Shown: positions 26,702-37,175, counted from the first letter of the stretch. The stretch is DNA of 64,000 nucleotides from Micromonospora sp. NBRC 110009 (GCF_030518795.1 NZ_CP130427.1:4774001-4838000), one strand, 5' to 3'. Numbers and translations: made by a program. The notes: generated from the sequence alone by a model not told the origin.

Positions 26702-27597
26702 GCACACCCTTGGTCGAAGCGGTCGAAACAATCGAGGCACTCGACACCGCTGCCCGGCGACGCCGAGGCTGGCGCTCGCCGTCGTTCGCGCTCGGCGCGG
26801 CGCTGCTGCTGGCGGTTCTCGCCCTGGCGCTGGTGTCGCTGGTCTGGTCCCCGTACGGGCTGGACCACACCGAACCGGCGGCCCGGCTGGCGGGCCCGTC
26901 CGCACGGCACTGGGCGGGCACCGATCGCCTGGGCCGTGACCAATTCACCCAACTGATGCTCGGCGCGCGTACCGCGGTGTGGATCGGGCTGGCCTCAGTC
27001 GCGGTGGCGTTCGTCATCGGCGCCCCGTTGGGCCTGCTCGCGGCGGCCGCCGGCCGGTTCGTCGAGAACGCCGTCGTCGGAGTGATCGACATCGTGATCG
27101 CCTTCCCGACCCTGCTGCTGGCGATGCTGCTGGTCACCGTGTACGGCGCGTCGACCGCAGTCGCGATCAGCGCGATCGGGATCGGCGTCTCCGCCGAGGT
27201 CGCCCGGCTGACCCGGATCTCGGCGAGCCGGGTGTTCACCCAGGACTACGTACTCGCGGCGCGTACCTGTGGCACCGGCCCACTGATGATCCTGGTCCGG
27301 CACGTCCTGCCCAACATCTGGCACACCCTGCTGGTGCAGGCCGCCCTCGCCTTCGGCGTCGCGGTCATCGCCGAGGCGTCGCTGTCGTACCTGGGGCTCG
27401 GCACTCCGCCGCCCGCGCCGTCGTGGGGCCGCATGCTCCAGGAGGCGCAGTCGACGGTGAGCGTGGCCCCGTGGAACGTCCTGCTGCCCGGCCTCGCAGT
27501 CGCCGTCACGGTCGTCGGGGTCAACCTGCTCGGTGACGGCCTGCGGGAAGTCCTCGACCCGCAGCTACGGCAGGAAAGGCAGGCAACGGACCGATGA
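26698..27597 (+). CDS. ABC importer permease, DppC/OppC type
   Basis: 299 residues. ATG 26698 overlaps the DppB stop (ATGA). The cytosolic N-terminus is followed by a first helix, the characteristic HWAGTDRLGRDQFTQLMLGA segment of DppC-type permeases, and the coupling loop DYVLAARTCGTGPLMILVRH. The C-terminal GLGTPPPAPSWGRMLQEAQ and LGDGLREVLDPQLR are typical of this family. It pairs with the DppB-type permease. Its stop overlaps the first ATPase. Confidence 0.92.
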   Translation: MSTPLVEAVETIEALDTAARRRRGWRSPSFALGAALLLAVLALALVSLVWSPYGLDHTEPAARLAGPSARHWAGTDRLGRDQFTQLMLGARTAVWIGLASVAVAFVIGAPLGLLAAAAGRFVENAVVGVIDIVIAFPTLLLAMLLVTVYGASTAVAISAIGIGVSAEVARLTRISASRVFTQDYVLAARTCGTGPLMILVRHVLPNIWHTLLVQAALAFGVAVIAEASLSYLGLGTPPPAPSWGRMLQEAQSTVSVAPWNVLLPGLAVAVTVVGVNLLGDGLREVLDPQLRQERQATDR

Positions 27598-28393
27598 CCG
27601 TCCTGGAGACCACCGGGCTGACCATCACGCTCAACGGACAGCCGCTCGTTCGCGACGTCTCGTTCGGCCTCGACGCCCGCGACCGGGTCGGCCTCATCGG
27701 CGAATCCGGTTCGGGCAAATCGCTGACCGCGCTGGCGCTGCTGGGGCTGCTACCGCCGGGCATGCGCACGAGCGGCCGCCTCCTCATCGACGGCGAGGAC
27801 CACCTCGGCGCGCCGGACCGGCAGTGGCGTCGGGTCCGCGGCCGCACCGTCAGCATGGTGTTCCAGGAGCCCCTGACCGCCCTGGACCCGCTGATGCCGG
27901 TCGGCCGCCAGATCGCCGGTCCGGTACGGCTGCACCAGGGCCTCAACCGCAGCGACGCCGAGCGCCGCGCGATCGAATGGTGCGACCGGGTGCACCTGCC
28001 TGACCCGGCCCGGCTGGCACGGGCCCTGCCGCACGAACTCTCCGGTGGCCAGCGACAGCGGGTGGCCCTGGCGATGGCCCTCGCCTGCCGGCCCCGGGTG
28101 CTCATCGCCGACGAGCCGACGACCGCACTCGACGTGACCGTACAGGCGCAGATCCTCACCCTGCTCGACGAGCTGATCGAGGAGACCGGGGTGGGCCTGC
28201 TGTTCATCAGCCACGACCTGCCGGTCGTCGCCGGACTGGCCCGCCATCTCCTGGTCATGCGCACGGGCCGGTTGGTCGAATCCGGCCCGGTCGACGACGT
28301 GCTGCGCCGGCCTCGCTCCGACTACGCCCGGCAGCTCGTCGCGAGCGCCGCCCGGGTGACCCGGCTGGCCCCGACCGTGCCCAGGGAGGACCG

Positions 28394-28397
<4 letters not shown>
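27594..28397 (+). CDS. ABC importer ATPase, DppD-like
   Basis: 267 residues. Walker A GESGSGKS, Q-loop VFQEPLTALDPLM, signature LSGGQRQRV, Walker B VLIADEPTTALD and the switch His in LFISHDLPV are all intact. It ends soon after the nucleotide-binding domain and lacks the C-terminal cysteine-containing oligopeptide-transporter extension found in longer DppD proteins (about 330 residues). It should energise the importer together with the next ATPase. ATG 27594 overlaps the upstream TGA. Confidence 0.92.
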
Positions 28398-29169
<772 letters not shown>

Positions 29170-29173
<4 letters not shown>

Positions 29174-29922
29174 CCTTTGTTGATCAGTGGCAGACCTGGC
29201 ATGCCGACCGTGAAACGGCCGTGTCGGCGCCGGGCGGGGACCTCACGCTGACCGGCACTCACTGGCTAATGGGGCGCACCGAGATCGACGGGATTCCCGG
29301 CACCTGGTGGGCCGACGGAACCGACGTACGGGTGTCCGGTGCCGAAGGCCTGCTCGTTGGCGGCGTACCGACCGCCGAGGGCCTGCTGCGCCCCGACCAG
29401 CGACTCATGGTGGGCGATGTCGAACTGAAGATCATCCGCCGCGGCGCCGACGTGGCGGTACGGACCTACGACCCACATGCGCCGGCGGTGCGCCGGTTCG
29501 CCGGCATCGACGCGTTCGGCCCCGACCCCGCCTGGGTGGTGGCCGCCGAGTTCACCCCGGCCGACGCCGACCAGACGGTGCGCACCGAACACAGCCACTC
29601 CGACCGGCTGGTGGACTACCCGGTCGTCGGCACGTTCGCCTTCACCGTTGGCGGCCAGCACGCCGAGTTGGTCGCGCTGTACACCGGCCACGAGGGCGAA
29701 GCGCACCTCACCTTCCGGGACGCCACCAGTGGACGGGAGAGCTACGGCGCGGCCCGGTTCCTGTTTCTGCCCCTGCCGGCGGCAGCGGGCCCGGTCACGC
29801 TGGACTTCAACCGCGTCACCCTGCCGCCGTGTGCGTTCTCCGATGCCTTCATCTGTCCGCTGCCACCCCCGGGGAACGTGCTGCCGTTCGCCGTCCGGGC
29901 TGGCGAAAGGGCAGTGCTTTGA
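29170..29922 (+). CDS. DUF1684 family protein
   Basis: 250 residues beginning at GTG 29170, which overlaps the upstream TGA. DUF1684 hallmarks are all visible: TGTHWLMGRTEIDGIPGTWW, RTYDPHAPAVRRFAGID, DPAWVVAAEFTP, SYGAARFLFLPLP, LDFNRVTLPPCAFSD and ICPLPPPGNVLPFAVRAGE. Two conserved cysteines lie in PPCAF and FICPLPPPGN. The biochemical role of the family is not established. Its fixed position as last gene of an importer operon behind a Cys-type leader suggests it handles the imported, probably sulfur-containing, compound in the cytosol. No signal peptide is present. Confidence 0.9.
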
Positions 29923-30149
29923 TCAGCCAGCCGGCCAGGTGCTGATGGCGAAGCTCAGGTCAGGTCGCCGAGCCGCCGGCATTCCGGATCATCTGGCGCA
30001 GCACCTTCAGCGCGATGACGTGGTCGGCCGCCGGGTGGCTCGGACTTTACGACGCACGCTAGTAGGTCGGTCCTCCAGCGACGGTCACGTAGATGTCCTG
30101 GTCGTGAAGTTGTTCCAACCGAGGACTCCTGCCCGTCAGTCGATCGGTG

Positions 30150-30839
30150 TCACGGCCTTGCATCGAGGAATCGCCTGATTGCAGCCGCGACGGCTTGGTG
30201 GTCTTCGAGCATCGGTAGGTGCCCCGTATTCAGGTCGTTCTGCCAGGCGGCGCCGAGTCGCTGGGCGCATCGTTGTTGCAGCGCCATCGGCAGCTCATGG
30301 TCACCGGTGGTGCGCAGGTAACCGCGCCACCCGCTCCACGACCGGTGAGCGGTCCGGTCTCGATAGAGGGCGGGTGACTCGGGCGTGAAGTCGGCGATGA
30401 TGCGGTCGGCGACCTCCTCGTCCAGACCATGGGCGAGGCCACGTCTGATCGCCGAGGCCGGCGGCCGGGTCCCGGCGAATCGCATCGCGGCACTGAGCAC
30501 CCACCGGTTCGGCACCGGCATCGCCGAGATGAACGATCCTCCCGGCTGCGGGATGACGGCACTGATCGCCAGGAACGCGCTGACGCGTTCGGGCACGAGC
30601 CGGGCGACTTCGGCGCCGATCACACCACCGGCCGAGTGCGCGACGATCGCGTACCCACCCGGCGGTGCGGAGTCGATGACCGCCTGGGCGTAGTCGCGCA
30701 ACCGGGCTCGGCCGCCCTGCGGTCGGGAAGCGACCCAGGTCTGCTGCCCTTCGCCGAGGTCGCGGCGGACGTCATCCCAGATCCAGGCGGGAAGCCCGGC
30801 GCCGCTGAGGAACATGATCGGTTCGCGTGAAGTGCTCAT
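30150..30839 (-). CDS. Small alpha/beta hydrolase
   Basis: 229 residues with an alpha/beta-hydrolase fold. FLSGAGLPAWIWDDV is the N-terminal strand with oxyanion loop. The nucleophile elbow AHSAGG has Ala where most have Gly. The acid is probably in TTGDHELP and the His in NTGHLPM. This small subfamily of salicylate-esterase/EstC-like hydrolases is often adjacent to regulators. It is divergent from a WYL regulator 50 bases away, which probably controls it. Substrate is unknown. Bases 29923-30149 upstream in window order show only short, unconvincing coding-like scraps. Confidence 0.82.
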   Translation of the reverse strand: MSTSREPIMFLSGAGLPAWIWDDVRRDLGEGQQTWVASRPQGGRARLRDYAQAVIDSAPPGGYAIVAHSAGGVIGAEVARLVPERVSAFLAISAVIPQPGGSFISAMPVPNRWVLSAAMRFAGTRPPASAIRRGLAHGLDEEVADRIIADFTPESPALYRDRTAHRSWSGWRGYLRTTGDHELPMALQQRCAQRLGAAWQNDLNTGHLPMLEDHQAVAAAIRRFLDARP

Positions 30840-30861
30840 GGCACCATCGTCACCCCCAGCA

Positions 30862-30879
30862 ATGTCACCGGTATGTCAC
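30862..30879. promoter_or_regulatory. Direct repeats in a divergent promoter, candidate WYL-regulator operator
   Basis: ATGTCAC occurs at 30862-30868 and again at 30873-30879, one helical turn apart, in the 50-base gap between the hydrolase and the regulator. This position would let one bound regulator control both promoters. Confidence 0.45.
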
Positions 30880-30889
30880 TATTTATTGG

Positions 30890-31585
30890 ATGAAGCGCAC
30901 CGACCGTCTCTACGCCTTGCGTGAGGAACTGCGGCGCGCGGGGCCCGCCGGGCGCTCGGCGGAACGACTCGCCGAGGTCTTCGAGGTCAGCGTCCGCACC
31001 ATCAAACGAGACATTTCGACTCTGCAACACGGCGGCTTCCCGGTCTGGGCTCGACCCGGACCCGGTGGCGGCTACGTCGTTGACGCCGCCGCGACCCTCC
31101 CGCCGGTGAACTTCACCGACGCCGAGGTCTCCGGCCTCGCCGCCGCCGTGGCCGCCCACCGCGGACAGCCCTTCGACAGCCACGCCCGTGCCGCCCTCGT
31201 CAAGGTGCTCAGCGTGATGGACACCCGCGCGCGAGAAGACGCCACCGCGTTGAACGGTCGTGTCTGGATCGACCACACCGACACACCCGGCGACGCCCGG
31301 ACTCGACACGCGATCGAGCAGGCACTCCACGCACAACGCGTCCTCGTCGTGGATTACCGCGACCGGCATGGCACGCCTACCACCCGGCAACTCGATCCCG
31401 TGCTCCTGGCCCGCACCCGAGGACACTGGTACCTCGTCGGGCACTGCCACACTCGTCAAGCGATCCGCTGGCTCCGCCTCGACCGCGTGAGCGCCGCACG
31501 CCTGACCACCCAGCCCGCCACTCGTATCCCCATCGAAGCCGTTGGCACGCCGCCCACCACCGCCCAAGCCATCGCCGAACTGTGA
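30890..31585 (+). CDS. WYL-domain transcriptional regulator (YafY-like)
   Basis: 231 residues. An N-terminal DeoR/HTH_11-type winged helix (MKRTDRLYALREELRRAG through EVSVRTIKRDISTLQHGG) is followed by GGGYVVDAAATLPPV and a C-terminal WYL domain (LLARTRGHWYLVGHCHTRQA and IRWLRLDRVSAARLT). ATG 30890 begins exactly at the usual MKRTDRLY start of the family. An upstream in-frame start would run into the operator region. WYL regulators bind small ligands or nucleic acids. This one most likely represses or activates the divergent hydrolase gene. Confidence 0.9.
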   Translation: MKRTDRLYALREELRRAGPAGRSAERLAEVFEVSVRTIKRDISTLQHGGFPVWARPGPGGGYVVDAAATLPPVNFTDAEVSGLAAAVAAHRGQPFDSHARAALVKVLSVMDTRAREDATALNGRVWIDHTDTPGDARTRHAIEQALHAQRVLVVDYRDRHGTPTTRQLDPVLLARTRGHWYLVGHCHTRQAIRWLRLDRVSAARLTTQPATRIPIEAVGTPPTTAQAIAEL

Positions 31586-31698
31586 CGCCATCCACCATCG
31601 CCGACCACTCCGCTACTACGGTCGCCCGACTGACAAGCATGGATTTCGAGCTGAGCCATCCCAAGGCAGCACGGCCGTCGACGGGCCAGTAGTCGAGC

Positions 31699-33000
31699 CT
31701 ACTGGGCGGGTTGCTCCGCGTACGGACGCCTCCGCTCCGCCCACCTCACGACGGGGGGCGTCACCAGACCCGCCACGACGAACACTCCGCCGAGCAGGAG
31801 CCAGCCGGGCACTCCCCAGGCGATGCAGCACAGCGCCAGCACGGAGGGAGCAAACACGTTCGCGAGGCCGGCTGCGAATCCGAACAGCCCCATGTACTGC
31901 CCTTGGGCGTGGGCGGGGGCGAGGCTGAATCGGAGTTCCAGTGAGCCCGCCGTGTGCCACAGTTCACCGATCGTATGAACAACGATGCCCATCACGATGC
32001 CGGCGAGGGCAAGCCACGAGGGAAGCCCTGCCGCTGCGGCCATCGCGGCCATGCCGATGAAGAACGCCATACCCGAACGGCGCAGGGCTTTCCCCGCGGC
32101 GACGTTGCCATCGACCCCTCGACTGGCCCTGACTTGGAGCAGTACCACCAGAGCGGTATTGACCAGCGCTGCTGCGCCGACCAGCCAACGGGGCGCGTCG
32201 GTGTGCCGGACGATCCAGAGCGGCAGGGCGAATAGCAGCACCTGGTGGTGAATCGACATGATGCCGTCAAGCACGGTGACGGCGAGATACCCGCGATCCT
32301 TCACCGCCTCCCAGCGGTTGGCCGTTGGCGGCACGGGGACGGGCGGTAGCGACGGCAGCGCCGAAATGATGCCGGCACTCGCCACGAAACTGAGCGCGTT
32401 ACCCAGCACGAGGGCCAGGTAGGCCGGACGTGTGTCGAACTGCACGGCGAAGCCGGCAGCCACGGCAGCGCAACTCCCCGCGAGATTCGCGACCGAGCGT
32501 AGGTAGGCGCGGTACCTGGTCAGGCTGTCGCCGCCGACTCCGCGAACCAGCGGGCCGCGCGCCGCGCCCCCTGCTGACCTGGCGAGTTCACCCAGGCACA
32601 GCGCCACCAGGACCAGCCAGAACGACTGCACGAGCACCAGCGCCGCCATCGCCGCACCCTGAATGACGAGCGTCCAGAGGTAAACCTCTCGCGGCCCTCG
32701 CCGGTCGGCGAGATGCCCGACCGGCACACCAGCAAAAAGACCAACAGCAGCCGCGATGCCCATTCCTAGACCGACTTGAGCCAATGGGAGCCCGACGACG
32801 CGGGTGAAGAAAAGCGCGGCGCTGACCATAAAGACGCCACTGCCAATCATGTTGACGAACGTCGCCAGCGCGAGAATCTGCTGTGGACGCGTCTCGGGAA
32901 TCAGTCCGCGTCGGACCAGCGTCGACCGTCCTCGCTCGTTGTCGCCGACCAATTCCGGTCCGGACGGTTGACCAGCTTTTTGGTCCTGTAGTGCCTGCAC
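31699..33000 (-). CDS. MFS transporter (drug/metabolite exporter type)
   Basis: 433 residues with about twelve hydrophobic segments. The cytoplasmic loop signature between helices 2 and 3 is visible as GHLADRRGPREVYLW. The GTG start at 33000 gives a 40-residue polar N-terminus before the first helix (ILALATFVNMIGSGVFMVSA); AAGGA lies about ten bases upstream. Proton-driven export of a small molecule is likely, but the substrate cannot be read. It stands alone, pointing away from the downstream Ada-AlkA/MFS pair. Confidence 0.85.
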   Translation of the reverse strand: MQALQDQKAGQPSGPELVGDNERGRSTLVRRGLIPETRPQQILALATFVNMIGSGVFMVSAALFFTRVVGLPLAQVGLGMGIAAAVGLFAGVPVGHLADRRGPREVYLWTLVIQGAAMAALVLVQSFWLVLVALCLGELARSAGGAARGPLVRGVGGDSLTRYRAYLRSVANLAGSCAAVAAGFAVQFDTRPAYLALVLGNALSFVASAGIISALPSLPPVPVPPTANRWEAVKDRGYLAVTVLDGIMSIHHQVLLFALPLWIVRHTDAPRWLVGAAALVNTALVVLLQVRASRGVDGNVAAGKALRRSGMAFFIGMAAMAAAAGLPSWLALAGIVMGIVVHTIGELWHTAGSLELRFSLAPAHAQGQYMGLFGFAAGLANVFAPSVLALCCIAWGVPGWLLLGGVFVVAGLVTPPVVRWAERRRPYAEQPAQ

Positions 33001-33116
33001 AGATCTGGGATCCTTCCCTTGGGCCAGCTCGGCGAATCTAGTGAGATTGCCTTGTGCTTGCCATCAGCATCCCGGCCGATACCGAACATGATGGGTCCCT
33101 GCTAGGTTTATTGGTG

Positions 33117-34616
33117 TCAAGCAGAGGGTGTCTGTCGCCCGCAGACCCGCTCCGCCGATGGCCGCGAGTCCGGCTGTCGAGGTGAGCAAACGATCGACCG
33201 GGCTCGCCAGAGCAGGTGGGCCCCGTAGCCGCGCCACGGCCGCCATCGGTTGGCACGCCGCGTGAGGCCGGCTGCGTCGGCGGGCAGCTCGTGCGCCCTG
33301 GCCGCCGATTGCAGGCCGGGGTCGGCGACGGGAAAGGCGTCCGGATCGCCGAGCGCGTGCAGCATGAGGCCTTCGACCTGGGCGGGCCCGAGACCGGGCA
33401 CGGCGAGCAGGCCGCTGCGGATCGCCGCCCGGTCGGCGCCCTCGTCCAGGCATAGCTCGCCGGTGCCCAGGCGTTGCGCCAGCTCCCGCACCATTCCTGC
33501 CCGTGCCGCGGGTAGCGCGACGTCAGCGGCGGCGATGGCTGCGGGGTTCGGAAACGTGTGGGTCAGCCCGCCGTCGGGGCTGGGCAGCGGCTCGCCGAAT
33601 GCAGCGGCCATGCTCTCCGCGTGCGGGCCGAGCACGGCACGCAGCGCAACCTCCGCACCGTCCACCGGGCCCGGTAACCGCAGACCGGGCACCGCTTTGG
33701 TCAGCGGCGCGAGGGCTGGGTCGGCGGCCAGCACGGGCAGGTAGCTCGCCGGGTCGGCGTCCAGGTCGAGCAGGCGTCGGCAGCGGGCCACGGCGGCGCC
33801 CAGGTCGGCCACGGTGGCCAGCCGGAACGTCGCATGCACGTGGTTGGGTGCCGGACGCAGCGTTACGGTCCCGGGCCCGCCGGGTAGCCGGAGGACCCGC
33901 CGGTATGCGCCGTCGGCGTACTCCTCGATGCCGGGCAGCGCGCGGGCCGCCAGCCAGCCGACCACCCCGTCCGGGTCGTACGGTGGCCGGACGGCCAGCC
34001 GCAGAGTGAGGCCGGCGGCCGGGTGTGGATGGCCGCGCCGGCGCACCGCCGCCCGCAGTTGCGACGGCGTGGCGTCGAAGACCTCCCGGAGTGTGTCGTT
34101 GAACTGCCGGATGCTGGCGAAGCCGGCCGCGAAGGCGACCTCGCCGAACGGCATCCCGGTAGTCTCGACAAGCAGCCGCGCCTGGTACGCCCGCTGCGAG
34201 CGAGCCAGTGCGAGCGGCGGGGCACCGACCGCCTCAACCAGCAGGCGGTGCAGATGCCGGACGCTGACCGCGAGCTGCCGCGCCAGCCCAGGTACCCCTT
34301 CGCGGTCCACCACACCGCCCGCGATCAGCCGCATCGCCCGACCGACGACGTCGGCCCGGGTGTTCCACTCCGGCGATCCGGGCACCGCGTCCGGGCGGCA
34401 GCGCTTGCAAGCGCGCAGCCCGGCGAGTTGGGCGGCAGCGGCGGTCCGGTAAAAGGTGACGTTGGCCGGCTTCGGGCAAACCGGCGAGGGGCAGCTCGGT
34501 CGGCAGTAGATCCCGGTGGTACGTACCCCGACAATGAACCAGCCGTCGAAGCGTGGGTCGCGGCTGCAGGTCGCCTGGTAGCACCGCTCGAAGTCGAGCT
34601 CCATCTCCGCGATCAT
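33117..34616 (-). CDS. alkA: Ada-AlkA type bifunctional regulator / 3-methyladenine DNA glycosylase
   Basis: 499 residues in three parts. The Ada N-terminal zinc/phosphotriester-acceptor domain has all four Cys positions (GIYCRPSCPS and LRACKRCRPD). An AraC-type HTH follows (PFGEVAFAAGFASIRQFNDT). The AlkA glycosylase has the helix-hairpin-helix GLLAVPGLGPAQVEG and a catalytic Asp in AFPVADPGL, and ends near NRWRPWRGYGAHLLWR. It should excise alkylated bases and activate the adaptive response when methylated. ATG 34616 overlaps the stop of the upstream MFS gene; an alternative ATG at 34604 is possible. The two genes are therefore co-translated. About 30 extra C-terminal residues follow the usual end. 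Confidence 0.9.
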   Translation of the reverse strand: MIAEMELDFERCYQATCSRDPRFDGWFIVGVRTTGIYCRPSCPSPVCPKPANVTFYRTAAAAQLAGLRACKRCRPDAVPGSPEWNTRADVVGRAMRLIAGGVVDREGVPGLARQLAVSVRHLHRLLVEAVGAPPLALARSQRAYQARLLVETTGMPFGEVAFAAGFASIRQFNDTLREVFDATPSQLRAAVRRRGHPHPAAGLTLRLAVRPPYDPDGVVGWLAARALPGIEEYADGAYRRVLRLPGGPGTVTLRPAPNHVHATFRLATVADLGAAVARCRRLLDLDADPASYLPVLAADPALAPLTKAVPGLRLPGPVDGAEVALRAVLGPHAESMAAAFGEPLPSPDGGLTHTFPNPAAIAAADVALPAARAGMVRELAQRLGTGELCLDEGADRAAIRSGLLAVPGLGPAQVEGLMLHALGDPDAFPVADPGLQSAARAHELPADAAGLTRRANRWRPWRGYGAHLLWRARSIVCSPRQPDSRPSAERVCGRQTPSA

Positions 34617-35878
34617 GCCTGACCACCGGCGCCAGCCCTGTCGGGATCGAGTGTCATGCCGCCGGCGGGACGCGGTGCGCCGGCGGCTGCCAGGTCCCGG
34701 GCGAAGGCGAGGGCCGGCACCGCCATCAGCGCGCAGATCGCCAGCACAGTGACGGTAGCGCCGTCTCGCAGCGTCAGCGCGGCCAGCCCCGCACCCAACG
34801 GCGGAGTGGCCTGCATCAGCGTACGCAGCAACGCGAACAACCGCCCATGCGCGTCGGCCGGGGCGGCAGCCATCCGCAGCGTCTGCGCCCACGTGGTCAT
34901 CGCCGCCGCACAACCACCCAGCCCGACCAGACCAACGACGGCAACCCACGGAGATGCCACCAGCACGCCGAGTACGGCCACCGCAGCCACCAGCGACGCC
35001 GACACCACGGAACGCGTCAACGACCCCCGCCAGGACCAGCGCAGCAGAGTCAGCGCGGCGAGCAACTCGCCCCCCGTCACCGCAGCCACCAGGTAGCCGT
35101 ACCCACCAGCACCGAGCCCGTACTCGACCGCCCGCTCCGGCAACACCACCAGCAGGGCACCCTCGCCGATGTTGAACAACGCGAACATGACCGTGGTATC
35201 GCGCAGCACCGGTTCACGGGCCATCAACCGCAGCACCGGCCCGAGCCCGCCGCCACGCCGCGACACCGTGGCCCGCCCGGTGACGGCCCGCGCCGACCTG
35301 GCGCCTGTCCGCGTACCGACCAGACACAACGCGAAGATCACGTAGCTCAGCGCGTCGAAGGCCACCACGTACCCGGGCCCGACCGTGGCCACCGCGACAC
35401 CGGCACCCACCGCGCCGACGAGGCCGGCGATCCCGAAACTGACCGACTCCAGGGCGTTGGCGGCCATCCGCTGCCCTGGCGGCACCAGCTCGGGAATCAG
35501 CGCCGGGAACCCGGCCAGGCTGGTCATCTTCAGCAGCCCGTACACCCCAGCGACCAGGTACAGCTGGACAGCGGTCAACCCCCCCCATACCGCGGCCAGC
35601 GGCACCGTGCCGAACACTGCCGCCCGCACCAGGCTGTCCGCGACGAGCAGCCACCGGCGGTCGTACCTGTCGAGGGCCCAGCCGGCGACCAGCCCACCGA
35701 CCGCCACCGGCGCTGTGTAGAGCGCGGCAAGGGTCGCGACACTGCCCTGGGCCAAACCCAACGCGTACGCCACCAACGCGACCCAGCTCGCCGCATCTCC
35801 GGCCGCCGACACGGTGGCCCCGATCCACACCCGGCGGAATGCGGCGTTGCTCAGTGGGGACTCGCTCTTGTCGATCAC
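34613..35878 (-). CDS. MFS transporter (enterobactin-exporter/multidrug type)
   Basis: About 421 residues with around ten to twelve membrane segments. PLSNAAFRRVWIGATVSAAG is the common N-terminus of this MFS subgroup. AGWALDRYDRRWLL is the loop 2-3 motif and FPALIPELVPPGQRMAANAL the conserved mid-protein loop. GTG 35878 is chosen because it starts close to the first helix; a TTG at 35929 would add 17 polar residues. Neither has a clear ribosome binding site. Its stop overlaps the Ada-AlkA start, so exporter and alkylation-repair protein are made together. Confidence 0.85.
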   Translation of the reverse strand: MIDKSESPLSNAAFRRVWIGATVSAAGDAASWVALVAYALGLAQGSVATLAALYTAPVAVGGLVAGWALDRYDRRWLLVADSLVRAAVFGTVPLAAVWGGLTAVQLYLVAGVYGLLKMTSLAGFPALIPELVPPGQRMAANALESVSFGIAGLVGAVGAGVAVATVGPGYVVAFDALSYVIFALCLVGTRTGARSARAVTGRATVSRRGGGLGPVLRLMAREPVLRDTTVMFALFNIGEGALLVVLPERAVEYGLGAGGYGYLVAAVTGGELLAALTLLRWSWRGSLTRSVVSASLVAAVAVLGVLVASPWVAVVGLVGLGGCAAAMTTWAQTLRMAAAPADAHGRLFALLRTLMQATPPLGAGLAALTLRDGATVTVLAICALMAVPALAFARDLAAAGAPRPAGGMTLDPDRAGAGGQA

Positions 35879-36088
35879 GCATCCATGCTTCAGGCGCGCC
35901 GCCGGCCGACGCTGGCGGATATCAGCCAACTCGGTCCAGCCGGCTCAAGACACCAGTAGTAAGAACTCGGCGTGCCTACTGGGAATTCCCGATCCCGCTG
36001 TGACATTTCTTCACCACTCCGCATCTTCCCGCCATCGCTGCCACCTGCGCATACTCCAGGACCGCCGCCCTTGAACCACGGAAGGGCG

Positions 36089-37018
36089 ATGGCCAATCGA
36101 ATGGAGCTGATGGAAACGATGACGTCGCACACGGTCTCCGCGGCAGATGCCGGCACGTGGCTGCTCGGTGACCGCAAGGTCAACAGGATCGGTTTCGGCA
36201 CCATGCGCCTGACCGGCAGCGGTGCCCTCCACCAGGGCACCCCCAGCGACCGCGGCCAGGCGATCGGCGTGCTGCGTCGCGCGGTCGAGCTCGGCGTGAA
36301 CCACATCGACACCGCGGCGTTCTACTTCTCCCGGCTGCGCTCGGCCAACGAGCTGATCAACTCGGCGCTGGCGCCGTACCCGGACGATCTCGTCATCGTC
36401 ACCAAGGTCGGCCCGGCCCGGGACGCCGCCGGCGAGTGGACCACCCCGGCGCGGCCCGACCAACTGCGCGGCCAGGTGGAGGAGAACCTGCGCCAGCTCG
36501 GCCGCGACCACCTCGACGTGGTCAACCTGCGTCTCATGGGCCAAGACTCCATCAGCGAGCACTTCGGGGCCCTCGCCGAGCTGCGCGACGCGGGACTCGT
36601 CCGGCACCTCGGCATCTCCGGCGCCCGCCCGCAGCACCTTGCCGAAGCCCAGGCGATCGCACCGGTGGTATGCGTCCAGAACCGCTACAGCATCGACACC
36701 CCCGGCGAGGACGAGATGCTCCGCGCATGCGCGGAGCGCGGCATCGCGTTCGTGCCCTTCTTCTCCATCGTCGGGGAGGGCCGCATGGCCGGGGCCACCC
36801 GGGCCGAGCACGACGAAGTCGCGGCCGTGGCCCGTACGCACGGCGTCTCAGCGGCGCAGGTACGCCTGGCCTGGATCCTGCAGAAGGGCGCCCATGTGCT
36901 GGCGATCCCCGGGACGGGCAACCCGGAACACCTCGTCGACAACGTGGCAGCGGGCGCACTCCGACTGACGGAGGAAGACCTCCAGCTCCTCGATGCGATT
37001 GCCCCCTCCGCATCCTGA
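36089..37018 (+). CDS. Aldo/keto reductase
   Basis: About 309 residues with the AKR TIM-barrel pattern: RIGFGTMRLTG, the Asp/Tyr pair in NHIDTAAFY, catalytic Lys in VIVTKVG, and the NADPH-binding end IPGTGNPEHLVDNVAAG. The usual His position lies in DVVNLRLMG and is not a His, as in several YajO/oxidoreductase-like subfamilies. It reduces carbonyls with NADPH in the cytosol. Four in-frame ATG codons (36089, 36101, 36110, 36119) compete. 36089 has GGAAGGG just upstream and is used here. It appears monocistronic, with a strong hairpin after it. Confidence 0.87.
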   Translation: MANRMELMETMTSHTVSAADAGTWLLGDRKVNRIGFGTMRLTGSGALHQGTPSDRGQAIGVLRRAVELGVNHIDTAAFYFSRLRSANELINSALAPYPDDLVIVTKVGPARDAAGEWTTPARPDQLRGQVEENLRQLGRDHLDVVNLRLMGQDSISEHFGALAELRDAGLVRHLGISGARPQHLAEAQAIAPVVCVQNRYSIDTPGEDEMLRACAERGIAFVPFFSIVGEGRMAGATRAEHDEVAAVARTHGVSAAQVRLAWILQKGAHVLAIPGTGNPEHLVDNVAAGALRLTEEDLQLLDAIAPSAS

Positions 37019-37028
37019 GGTCGCTCTC

Positions 37029-37060
37029 GTCCGCCGTGCTCGAGGAAGAGCATGGCGGAC
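37029..37060 (+). terminator. 13-bp hairpin terminator after the aldo/keto reductase
   Basis: GTCCGCCGTGCTC (37029-37041) pairs with GAGCATGGCGGAC (37048-37060), with one G-T wobble, over a 6-base loop. It starts 10 bases after the stop codon. Confidence 0.75.
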
Positions 37061-37175
37061 GCCGGCGGCCGTCGCTGGGAGCGGGATCAGCTCGAACCGG
37101 CTGGCCGGTTGGTGGGACGCTGCCGATCCCATGGTCTGCGTCCTGGCGCGGCCCAGCTCGTCGCGGCCGTCCTTC

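Noticed and set aside
29923..30149. Short coding-like scraps on the minus strand (for example EQLHDQDIYVTVAGG and DHVIALKVLRQMIRN).
   Set aside because: They are under 25 codons each, in different frames, with no start context and no family match I can name.
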